Source: Labilibaculum sp.
GTDB lineage: Bacteria; Bacteroidota; Bacteroidia; Bacteroidales; Marinifilaceae
Reading direction: 5' to 3'
DNA length: 6,676 nucleotides
Assembly: GCA_016743925.1 (NCBI GenBank)
Contig: JADGFH010000330.1
Span: 1-6,676, forward strand
The translations under genes and the position numbers were made by a program. Below the pieces are notes generated by a model, which saw nothing but the letters and a program-made list of their open reading frames with translations, did not search any database and was not told the origin of the DNA. This document shows positions 1-5,417 of the stretch, piece by piece; the first letter of the stretch is position 1, and the number at the start of each line of letters is the position of its first letter.

Positions 1-9
1 ATAAGGAAG

Positions 10-29
10 AGACGCACTGCAGTGCGTCT
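10..29. repeat. 20-bp perfect palindrome upstream of the btpA-family gene
   Basis: Seen directly: AGACGCACTGCAGTGCGTCT is a perfect 20-bp inverted repeat ending 21 bp before the btpA-family start codon. As RNA it would form an 8-bp GC-rich stem with a TGCA loop. No T-run follows (the next bases are GTACAATATT), so it is not a convincing intrinsic terminator. The flanks (GAAG on the left, GTAC on the right) nearly extend the symmetry. It could be the end of an upstream gene's terminator, a dispersed REP-like palindrome, or an operator; the sequence upstream is not in the window. Confidence 0.6.
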
Positions 30-50
30 GTACAATATTAAATTATAAAT

Positions 51-857
51 ATGAAGAGTAGTCAGTTATTTCAATTAGAAAAATCCATAATTGGAATGGT
101 GCACGTGCAAGCCTTGCCCGGTACACCTAAAAATAAATATACCCTTGCAGAGATTTGTGATATTGCGGTAGCTGAAGCAAAAAAATACGAAGAAGCTGGC
201 TTGGAAGCTGTCATGATTGAGAACATGCACGATGTTCCTTACCTAAAAGGATCCGTTGGGCCGGAAATAACAGCTGCAATGGCAGTTGTTGCAAAAGCCA
301 TTCGAGATGCTGTGCAATTGCCATTAGGAATACAAGTACTTGCTGGGGCTAATAAAGAAGCCTTGGCAATAGCAAAAGCTGCAAATTTTCAATTTATTCG
401 TGCCGAAGGATTTGTATTTGGCCATGTTGCTGATGAAGGCTATATAGATGCTTGCGCAGGTGAATTAATGCGTTATCGAAAAGCAATTGGCGCCGAGGAT
501 ATTCATGTTTTTACAGATATAAAAAAGAAACACAGTTCGCATGCAATTACTTCGGATGTGGATATAGCTGAAACAGCGCATGCGGCAGAGTTTTTCTTGA
601 GTGATGGAGTTATAATCACAGGATCTTCGACAGGAAAAGCGGTTTACTTACAAGAGTTAAAGTGCTTGAAAGATAAAATTCATATTCCCGTATTAATTGG
701 TTCAGGAATTACAGCAGATAACATTCATGAATATTGGGATTTTGCTTCTGCTTTTATTATAGGATCATACTTTAAGGAAGAGGGTTATTGGAAGAATGCA
801 ATATCAGTAGATCGGTTAAATCTTTTTATGGAGAAGATTAAAGAATTACGCATGTAG
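51..857 (+). CDS. BtpA/SgcQ-family TIM-barrel protein
   Basis: A 268-residue protein of the BtpA/SgcQ family, of typical full length. Seen: the N-terminal block IGMVHVQALPGTP (res 14-26), GLEAVMIENMHDVPY (50-64), LGIQVLAGANKEALAIA (92-108), the RAEGFVFGHVADEG stretch (117-130), SDGVIITGSSTGK (184-196), and the phosphate-loop-like VLIGSGITADNI (214-225) with AFIIGSYFK (234-242). These are the strand-end loops expected of a (beta/alpha)8 barrel. It should be cytoplasmic: no signal peptide or membrane segment is visible. Known for the family: cyanobacterial BtpA affects photosystem I stability, and E. coli SgcQ sits in a sugar-PTS cluster. The reaction is not firmly established, and phototrophy is not implied here. 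The start at 51 leaves the usual short N-terminus; no Shine-Dalgarno is visible, as is common in Bacteroidota. The gene ends in its own hairpin and so appears monocistronic within the window. A decayed homologue of its 3' end lies at 2819-3022. Confidence 0.9.
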   Translation: MKSSQLFQLEKSIIGMVHVQALPGTPKNKYTLAEICDIAVAEAKKYEEAGLEAVMIENMHDVPYLKGSVGPEITAAMAVVAKAIRDAVQLPLGIQVLAGANKEALAIAKAANFQFIRAEGFVFGHVADEGYIDACAGELMRYRKAIGAEDIHVFTDIKKKHSSHAITSDVDIAETAHAAEFFLSDGVIITGSSTGKAVYLQELKCLKDKIHIPVLIGSGITADNIHEYWDFASAFIIGSYFKEEGYWKNAISVDRLNLFMEKIKELRM

Positions 858-886
858 ATCTTCAATAATTGATGATAGAATTATAA

Positions 887-920
887 AAAGTCTAGGAGAT
901 TTATCTCTTAGACTTTCTTG
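887..920 (+). terminator. Intrinsic terminator of the btpA-family gene
   Basis: A 14-bp stem (887-900 pairing with 903-916, one G:U) built on AAAGTCTAGGAGA and TCTCTTAGACTTT is followed by a modest T-rich tail (TCTTGTTTG). It begins 29 nt after the btpA stop codon and separates that gene from the blaI-like promoter region. The tail is weaker than in the other terminators of the window. Confidence 0.75.
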
Positions 921-969
921 TTTGTATGTGATGGATGTTATAAGATTTATACGCTCATTTTATAATGCA

Positions 970-1026
970 AACTAAAAAACTAGTTGCTTAACGAGAAAAA
1001 TAGTTGGCCGAACGAAAAAAATAGTT
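970..1026 (+). promoter_or_regulatory. Three phased 16-bp operator-like boxes upstream of the blaI-like repressor
   Basis: Seen: three copies of AAC(T/G)A-N6-TAGTT at 970-985, 990-1005 and 1011-1026, starting 20 and 21 bp apart (about two helical turns). Box 1, AACTA-N6-TAGTT, is a perfect dyad; boxes 2 and 3 carry AACGA in the left arm. Known: BlaI/MecI/CopY repressors bind short dyads as dimers and usually repress their own operon. Inferred: this is the autoregulatory operator of the adjacent repressor, since boxes 2 and 3 overlap the candidate promoter at 1003-1033. The staphylococcal TACA/TGTA core is absent, so the specificity would differ. No copy was noticed in front of another gene here. 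Confidence 0.6.
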
Positions 1027-1033
1027 ATATTTG
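1003..1033 (+). promoter_or_regulatory. Candidate Bacteroidota-type promoter of the blaI-blaR1-like operon
   Basis: A -7 box TATATTTG at 1026-1033 matches the Bacteroidota consensus TAnnTTTG exactly. A GTTG at 1003-1006 lies 19 bp upstream, where the -33 TTTG element is expected. Transcription would begin around 1038-1042, giving a leader of about 30 nt before the ATG at 1073. The -33 element falls at the end of operator box 2, and box 3 fills the spacer, which fits repression by steric block. Confidence 0.55.
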
Positions 1034-1072
1034 AAATGTCAACATTATTCATGGTAAAAAAAAGGCAATTTA

Positions 1073-1447
1073 ATGCATACAAAACGATTAACGAAACGAG
1101 AAGAAGATGTGATGAAAATATTGTGGAATGCTGGTAAAGGCTTCGTAAAAGACTTATTAATAAAACATTCCGAACCCAAACCACACTATAATACATTTAG
1201 CACAATTATTCGCGGATTAGAGGAAAAAGGGTTTGTGGCTCACAATTCCTACGGTAATACACATGAATATTATCCGGTAATTACAAGAGAGGATTATCGT
1301 AAGTTATTCATAAAAAATGTAGTATCGGATTATTTTGAATCTTCTTATCAAAATGTGGTTTCATTTTTTGTGAAGGAAGAAAAACTAAACGTTGATGACC
1401 TTAAGGAGCTCATTGATCTGATTGAAAAAAAAGAAGATAAGGAGTAA
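1073..1447 (+). CDS. BlaI/MecI/CopY-family transcriptional repressor
   Basis: A 124-residue DNA-binding protein of the BlaI/MecI (penicillinase repressor) family, normal in length. Seen: the opening LTKREEDVMKILWNAGKGFVKDLL (res 6-29), then PHYNTFSTIIRGLEEKGFV (37-55) carrying the recognition helix, then the wing HNSYGNTHEYYPVI (57-70). The C-terminal part, with VVSFFVKEEKLNVDDLKELIDLIEKK (95-120), matches the dimerisation helices in which relatives are cleaved on induction. Known: such repressors act as dimers and are inactivated after proteolysis triggered by a partner M56 peptidase, which is encoded 3 nt downstream here. The ATG at 1073 gives the family's usual N-terminus; the upstream ATGs at 1036 and 1051 are in other frames. 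Three dyad boxes at 970-1026 suggest autoregulation. The regulated targets are unknown and need not concern beta-lactams. Confidence 0.92.
   Translation: MHTKRLTKREEDVMKILWNAGKGFVKDLLIKHSEPKPHYNTFSTIIRGLEEKGFVAHNSYGNTHEYYPVITREDYRKLFIKNVVSDYFESSYQNVVSFFVKEEKLNVDDLKELIDLIEKKEDKE
1439..1444 (+). promoter_or_regulatory. Shine-Dalgarno of the M56 peptidase gene
   Basis: AAGGAG lies 6 nt before the ATG at 1451, inside the last codons of the repressor gene. It stands out because the other starts in this window have A/T-rich, SD-free upstream regions. It supports the 1451 start and translation of the second gene as part of a two-gene operon. Confidence 0.55.
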
Positions 1448-1450
1448 ACT

Positions 1451-2734
1451 ATGATCGAAATGTTTTGGGAATATCAAATAAAAGGAGGAATTGTATTAGC
1501 TGTATCAGTTCTTTTGTATGTGCTGGTATTATCGAATGATAGATTTTTTAAACGAAACAGGCTTTGGCTGATTGGTAGTCTTTTATTGCCATGGATAGTG
1601 CCATATCTTGCCATGCCTGTATGGATGAAAAAAATGTTATTTGCTAATGAAAGTGAAATTGTTCCTATACGCACATTTGCATTGAGCAATCAAATAAATC
1701 AGGAATCAGTTTTGGTAACTGATCACTTTTCTTTTTCAATAGAGTTTTTGGCTATTTTGCTGTTTGGCATAATTAGCTTAGTATTATTAATTCGGCTTTT
1801 TTACGGCTATGCATCCATTATGAGTTTGAAAAGGAAAGCAGAATGTAAATCTTACAAAGGTTTTGCATTAGCTGTTCTACCAGATTCAAATGTGGGGCCC
1901 TTCTCTTTTTTCAGAACAATTTTTATTCCTGAAGAAATGGAAAGCAGGAAAGATAGTAAGCTTATTTTAGAGCACGAAAAAGCTCATTGCGCCGGATGGC
2001 ACTCTATTGACCTGATGTTAATAGAATGTATGTTAATCTTTCAATGGTGGAATCCTTTTGCATGGTGGTTACGAAGTTTAATTGCCAATAATCATGAATT
2101 TTGTGTTGACAACATCATGTTAAAGAATCTATCTGAACCGAAGGATTATCAATATTCCTTGCTCAATCTTGTGCAAAAGCAAGGACAAAATCAATTGGTT
2201 AATAATTACAATCAAAGTCTTACTAAAAAAAGGATAATTATGATGAATAAATCAGATAATAATAAAATAATTGATAGATTAAAAGGATTACTGATATTGC
2301 CAATATTGGCTATTAGTCTACTTGCTTTTACAAATCCAAATAAAGCTGAAGAAGCAAAATTGGAAAAGAAGACCGAAAAGACAATATCAAACGCTTTGGA
2401 TTTACAAAAGTTTATAGCAAGTTCGGTTAAGTATCCGTTATTAGCTCGAAAGAATAATGTGGAAGCTGACATCATTGCCAGAACTACAGTTGATAAAAAT
2501 GGGAATGTAACGGGTATTAAAATTGTTCTGAAACGAGGAGCAAATGTGGTAAAAATTGATGAGGTAGTGATTACCGCCTTTAAAGATTCTACAAATACTG
2601 AGAATAATACTCAGGCAGGTCAGAAGAGTCTGGAAAAAGAAACCAAACGAATTCTCAAATCTTTACCGCGAATTACTAATCAAAATTGGATTGGGAAGAA
2701 ACTTGAGTTCCAGCTTAAATTTAGATTGCAATAA
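1451..2734 (+). CDS. BlaR1/MecR1-like M56 membrane zinc peptidase with TonB-like C-terminal domain
   Basis: A 427-residue integral membrane protease. Seen: hydrophobic segments at about res 11-29, 38-56, 97-118 and 278-293. The zinc motif HEKAH (175-179) lies in ILEHEKAHCAGWHSIDL, followed by WWNPFAWW (199-206) and NNHEFCVDN (213-221), whose Glu216 is the expected third ligand. After the last membrane segment come a Lys/Glu-rich linker (297-311) and a C-terminal domain (about 318-427) with VKYPLLARKNN, ARTTVDKNGNVTGIKIV and a closing GKKLEFQLKFRLQ, resembling TonB C-terminal domains. Known: in BlaR1/MecR1 the M56 domain transmits ligand binding to cleavage of the BlaI/MecI repressor. Here the penicillin-binding sensor domain is absent, so a beta-lactam signal cannot be assumed; the TonB-like domain may face the periplasm and sense or contact the envelope. 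It starts 3 nt after the repressor stop and is followed by a terminator, so no effector gene belongs to this operon. Confidence 0.9.
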   Translation: MIEMFWEYQIKGGIVLAVSVLLYVLVLSNDRFFKRNRLWLIGSLLLPWIVPYLAMPVWMKKMLFANESEIVPIRTFALSNQINQESVLVTDHFSFSIEFLAILLFGIISLVLLIRLFYGYASIMSLKRKAECKSYKGFALAVLPDSNVGPFSFFRTIFIPEEMESRKDSKLILEHEKAHCAGWHSIDLMLIECMLIFQWWNPFAWWLRSLIANNHEFCVDNIMLKNLSEPKDYQYSLLNLVQKQGQNQLVNNYNQSLTKKRIIMMNKSDNNKIIDRLKGLLILPILAISLLAFTNPNKAEEAKLEKKTEKTISNALDLQKFIASSVKYPLLARKNNVEADIIARTTVDKNGNVTGIKIVLKRGANVVKIDEVVITAFKDSTNTENNTQAGQKSLEKETKRILKSLPRITNQNWIGKKLEFQLKFRLQ

Positions 2735-2787
2735 ATAAAATCTTCAACAAGAAAGAAAGTTTATTTTTTTGAGAAGGTGTAAGAAAT

Positions 2788-2813
2788 AAAAGCTGCCAAT
2801 TGGCAGCTTTTTT
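2788..2813 (+). terminator. Intrinsic terminator of the blaI-blaR1-like operon
   Basis: The perfect palindrome 2788-2811, with core AGCTGCCAATTGGCAGCT, is followed by T's up to 2813, about 53 nt after the peptidase stop. The A-tract on the left is short, so termination on the + strand is the main expectation. It closely resembles the hairpin at 3024-3049, on the other side of the btpA remnant. Confidence 0.85.
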
Positions 2814-2818
2814 ATGCC

Positions 2819-3022
2819 GAGTTAAAATGCTCGATAGACAAATTATATTCCAGTATTAATGGTTCAGGAATCACAGCAGATAACATACCTGAATATTGGG
2901 ATTTTGTCTCTGCCTTTAATTTAGGATCGCACTTTGATGAAGACGGATACTGGGATAATTCAGTTCGTGAAAAGTGACTAAAGGTATTTTTAAAGCAGGT
3001 AATGGAATTACGAATAGGATAA
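2819..3022 (+). pseudogene. Decayed 3' fragment of a second btpA-family gene
   Basis: Seen by direct comparison: this stretch aligns with 654-857, the last ~67 codons of the intact btpA-family gene, at roughly 75% nucleotide identity by hand count. Three single-base deletions lie between about 2842 and 2860. After them the frame reads NGSGITADNIPEYWDF and SHFDEDGYWDN, clearly matching IGSGITADNIHEYWDF and SYFKEEGYWKN. A TGA at 2975-2977 replaces an Arg codon (CGG) of the intact gene, after which the frame continues with MELRIG to a TAA at 3020. No start codon or N-terminal two thirds is present, and the homology begins only a few bases after the operon terminator. Many differences are synonymous or conservative, so the source was probably a diverged functional homologue rather than a fresh duplicate of the neighbour. 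Together with the two hairpins it accounts for most of the 322-bp gap between the peptidase and frr. Confidence 0.85.
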
Positions 3023-3023
3023 A

Positions 3024-3049
3024 AAAAAGCAGCCATTTGGCTGCTTTTT
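3024..3049. terminator. Bidirectional terminator between the btpA remnant and frr
   Basis: An 11-bp stem (3024-3034 with 3039-3049; arms AAAAAGCAGCC and GGCTGCTTTTT) has an ATTT loop. The A-run from 3021 gives a U-tail for - strand transcripts leaving frr (stop codon at 3057-3059), and the T-run gives one on the + strand for the former btpA homologue. The convergent layout fits a shared terminator. Confidence 0.88.
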
Positions 3050-3056
3050 CTATATA

Positions 3057-3620
3057 TTATATTGTCATTATATCTTTTTCTTTTTCAACAAGTAGTTGAT
3101 CAATTTTTCTGCCGAAATTATCCGTCATAGATTGAACTTCTGCTTCTGCATCTTTTTCTACATCTTCCGACAAACCTTCTTTAATTAACTTCTTTAATTC
3201 AACGTTAGTATCTCTTCGAGCATTTCGAACACTAATTTTAGCATTTTCACATTCTGCTTTCGATTGTTTTACTAAATCGCCTCTTCGTTCTTCAGTTAGA
3301 GCAGGTATGTTAATTCGGATAACTTCACCATTGTTATCAGGGTTAAAACCAAGATTAGAGTTCATAATTGCCTTTTCAATAGGTACAATTAATCCTCTTT
3401 CCCAGGGTTGAACAGCAATTGTTCTAGGGTCTGGAACACTAACATTGGCAACTTGAGATAGTGGCGTCATACTTCCGTAGTAGTCAACCAAAACGCCACT
3501 TAGCATACTTGGATTGGCTTTACCAGCACGAATTTTAACTAATTCATTATTAAGATGGTCAACGGCAGCTTCCATCTTTTCCTTTGCATCTTCAAGATAC
3601 ATTTGAACTTCTTCATTCAT
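3057..3620 (-). CDS. frr: Ribosome recycling factor
   Basis: A 187-residue RRF, the standard length. With EF-G it splits post-termination 70S ribosomes in the cytoplasm. Seen: the N-terminal helix of the three-helix bundle with LVKIRAGKANPSML (res 27-40), the inserted domain II with VDYYGSMTPLSQVANVSVPDPRTI (45-68) and QPWERGLI (71-78), then GFNPDNNGEVIRINIPALTEERR (91-113), and the C-terminal helix with SVRNARRDTN (130-139), which holds the conserved Arg residues that contact rRNA. It lies 135 nt after pyrH on the same strand, a common bacterial order. That spacer carries a possible promoter of its own (3667-3697). The gene ends at the bidirectional hairpin 3024-3049. No Shine-Dalgarno is evident before the ATG. 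Confidence 0.97.
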   Translation of the reverse strand: MNEEVQMYLEDAKEKMEAAVDHLNNELVKIRAGKANPSMLSGVLVDYYGSMTPLSQVANVSVPDPRTIAVQPWERGLIVPIEKAIMNSNLGFNPDNNGEVIRINIPALTEERRGDLVKQSKAECENAKISVRNARRDTNVELKKLIKEGLSEDVEKDAEAEVQSMTDNFGRKIDQLLVEKEKDIMTI

Positions 3621-3666
3621 CGGAGAAAGATTTTAATTTGTTTTATTGATCAATGTATAGTGTCTA

Positions 3667-3697
3667 CAAAAATAGCAAAAATCTGTAATCAACTAAA
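3667..3697 (-). promoter_or_regulatory. Candidate promoter for frr
   Basis: On the - strand TATTTTTG (3674-3667) matches the Bacteroidota -7 consensus TAnnTTTG exactly, and a TTTA (3697-3694) lies 19 bp upstream at the -33 position, one base off TTTG. Initiation would fall near 3660, giving a leader of ~40 nt. The region is very A/T-rich, so chance matches are likely. No terminator separates pyrH from frr, so read-through from pyrH is equally possible. Confidence 0.35.
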
Positions 3698-3755
3698 GAT
3701 AGTTTTTTTTTTATTTAAACTAAAATGATCAAGTACATAAAGAGATTAAGAACGA

Positions 3756-4466
3756 TTAGTTGTGTACTAATGTTCCAATGTTATTACCTTCGATTACTTG
3801 TTTCAAGTTTCCTTTTGTGTCCATATCAAAAACAATTATTGGTAAATTGTTTTCTTTACACATGGTTGTTGCAGTTAAATCCATAACTCTCAAATCCTTG
3901 TGATAGATTTCATCAAAGGTAATGGTTTCGAATTTAGTTGCATTTGGATCTTTTTCAGGATCGGCAGTGTAAATACCATCCACACGAGTACCTTTTAACA
4001 TGGCATCGGCTTCGATTTCAATTCCTCTTAACGAAGAACCTGTATCTGTAGTAAAATATGGGTTACCTGTACCTGCAGAGAAAATAGTAACATATTCATT
4101 TTCAAGGTAGTCTACGGCCTTTTGTTTTGAATAGAATTCACCAATTGGTTCCATTCTAATAGCAGTTAATACTCTCGATTTACACTCTATTGCTTCTAAA
4201 GCAGAGTTAAGTGCTAAACTATTGATTACGGTTGCTAACATCCCCATCGAATCGCCTTTAACACGATCAAAACCTTTTGCAGCACCGCTTAAGCCACGAA
4301 AAATGTTACCACCACCTATTACGATACCTACTTGAACTCCAAGTTCTGTGATCTCTTTAATTTGTTCAGCATAATCACTTAATCGTTGCGAGTCGATACC
4401 ATATTGTTGCTCACCCATTAGTGATTCGCCGCTTAATTTTAATAGTACACGTTTGTATTTAACCAT
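3756..4466 (-). CDS. pyrH: UMP kinase
   Basis: A 236-residue bacterial UMP kinase of the amino-acid-kinase fold, which phosphorylates UMP to UDP with ATP in pyrimidine nucleotide synthesis; the enzyme is normally a hexamer. Seen: the N-terminal nucleotide motif YKRVLLKLSGESLMG (res 4-18), GIVIGGGNIFRG (47-58), GDSMGMLATVINSLAL (71-86), the GTGNPYFTTDTGSSLRGIEIEAD block (132-154) that binds UMP, then KGTRVDGIYTADPEKDP (158-174), and the closing LRVMDLTATTMCKENNLPIIVFDM (192-215). Length and all motifs are normal. It follows tsf on the same strand, but a strong hairpin at 4518-4546 lies between them, so it probably relies on read-through or on a promoter in the ~50 bp before its ATG. A weak -7-like CACCTTTG is present there without a clear -33 element. 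Confidence 0.97.
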   Translation of the reverse strand: MVKYKRVLLKLSGESLMGEQQYGIDSQRLSDYAEQIKEITELGVQVGIVIGGGNIFRGLSGAAKGFDRVKGDSMGMLATVINSLALNSALEAIECKSRVLTAIRMEPIGEFYSKQKAVDYLENEYVTIFSAGTGNPYFTTDTGSSLRGIEIEADAMLKGTRVDGIYTADPEKDPNATKFETITFDEIYHKDLRVMDLTATTMCKENNLPIIVFDMDTKGNLKQVIEGNNIGTLVHN

Positions 4467-4517
4467 TATTTCAATTTTTTATACCCAAAGGTGAGAAAAT
4501 TCTACGATAAGATAAAA

Positions 4518-4546
4518 AAAAAGAGTTCCCATTGGGAACTCTTTTT
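4518..4546 (-). terminator. Terminator between tsf and pyrH
   Basis: A 13-bp perfect stem (4518-4530 with 4534-4546; arms AAAAAGAGTTCCC and GGGAACTCTTTTT) has a 3-nt loop. On the - strand it starts 20 nt after the tsf stop, and the A-run 4514-4522 gives a U9 tail. It should end the rpsB-tsf transcript wholly or in part. The symmetric A/T tracts make it potentially bidirectional, but no + strand gene faces it. Confidence 0.9.
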
Positions 4547-4566
4547 AATATGTAATAATAATTGTA

Positions 4567-5391
4567 TTAAGCATTCAATGTGAAACGCTTCATTGCAACC
4601 ACTGTTAGATCTTTATCAGAACTAGAAAGGTACTGCTTAACAGATTGCTTTCCGTCTTTTACAAAGTCTTGGTTTAATAAAGTAGTTTCTTTGAAGAATT
4701 TCCCTAAACGTCCTTGAGCAATTTTGTCAAGCATAGCTTCAGGTTTTCCTTCAAGACGAGCTTTTTCTTTTCCAATTTCAAGCTCTTTTGCAATTACGTC
4801 AGCATCTACATTGTCCTTATCGATAGCGATAGGAGCCATAGCTGCTGCTTGCATTGCAACATCTCTACCCATTTGTTCTTCAACAGATTTGTTGAAACCA
4901 ATTAAAGTAGATAATTTGTTTCCTGCGTGGATATATGCTACAGAATATTCTGATTCCATTTTATCAAAGAAACTTAAATCGATTTTCTCACCGATAACAC
5001 CGGTTTGTTCGGTTACGTGTTCTTCAATTTTTCTTCCCTCAAGATCCAAAGCTTTCAAAGCTTCAAGGTCAGCTGGCATATTTTCTAAAGCAATATCAAG
5101 AATTTTGGTTGCAAATGCTACAAAATTATCGTTCTTAGCAACGAAATCTGTTTCACAATTTAATGTGATCATTGCACCTTTTTTCTTGTCTTCAGAAACT
5201 TTTGCTAATACAACACCTTCAGTTGCTTCTCTGTCGGCACGTTTGTTAGCAATTGCCATTCCTTTTTTACGAATGATACTTACTGCTGCGTCAAAATCCC
5301 CTTCAGCTTCAGTAAGAGCATTTTTACAATCCATCATTCCTGCGCCAGTTGCTTTACGCAACTTAGCTACATCTGCTGCTTTAATAGACAT
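4567..5391 (-). CDS. tsf: Elongation factor Ts
   Basis: A 274-residue EF-Ts, the guanine-nucleotide exchange factor that releases GDP from EF-Tu. Seen: the N-terminal UBA-like module VAKLRKATGAGMMDCKNALTEAEGDFDAA (res 8-36) with IIRKKGMAIANKRADREATEG (39-59), and the EF-Tu-contacting motif NCETDFVAKND (78-88), in which TDFV reaches the nucleotide site. The core subdomains follow, with the VAYIHAGNKLSTLIGF stretch about mid-protein, and the end has LLNQDFVKDGKQSVKQYL. Length is normal for Bacteroidota. It lies 26 nt after rpsB, the near-universal bacterial pairing, so co-transcription is expected, and its transcript should stop at 4518-4546. No Shine-Dalgarno is visible; the region before the ATG is A/T-rich. 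Confidence 0.97.
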   Translation of the reverse strand: MSIKAADVAKLRKATGAGMMDCKNALTEAEGDFDAAVSIIRKKGMAIANKRADREATEGVVLAKVSEDKKKGAMITLNCETDFVAKNDNFVAFATKILDIALENMPADLEALKALDLEGRKIEEHVTEQTGVIGEKIDLSFFDKMESEYSVAYIHAGNKLSTLIGFNKSVEEQMGRDVAMQAAAMAPIAIDKDNVDADVIAKELEIGKEKARLEGKPEAMLDKIAQGRLGKFFKETTLLNQDFVKDGKQSVKQYLSSSDKDLTVVAMKRFTLNA

Positions 5392-5417
5392 GATATATCT
5401 AATTTTTTGTTAGTTAA

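Noticed and set aside
970..1026. Regularly spaced repeats considered as a short CRISPR array.
   Set aside because: The units are 16 bp with only 4-5 bp between them, far too short for spacers, and their position on a promoter fits an operator.
972..1196. A 74-codon - strand open frame over the operator and the start of the repressor gene.
   Set aside because: No recognisable domain; it overlaps strong + strand coding and regulatory signals and is composed as an antisense shadow.
1451..2734. Annotation as a true beta-lactam sensor BlaR1/MecR1.
   Set aside because: The C-terminal penicillin-binding domain with its SxxK serine motif is absent and replaced by a TonB-like domain, so only the M56 peptidase part supports the family name.
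3691..3704. AACTA-N4-TAGTT before frr followed by a T-run, resembling the operator boxes or a small + strand terminator.
   Set aside because: The spacer is 4 rather than 6 bp, the stem is only 5 A/T-rich pairs, and no + strand gene ends here. Chance in A/T-rich DNA is more likely.
4724..5413. A 229-codon open frame on the + strand opposite tsf.
   Set aside because: It is the antisense shadow of an unmistakable EF-Ts gene: Ser/Ala-rich with no recognisable domain, and kept open by the codon use of the real gene.
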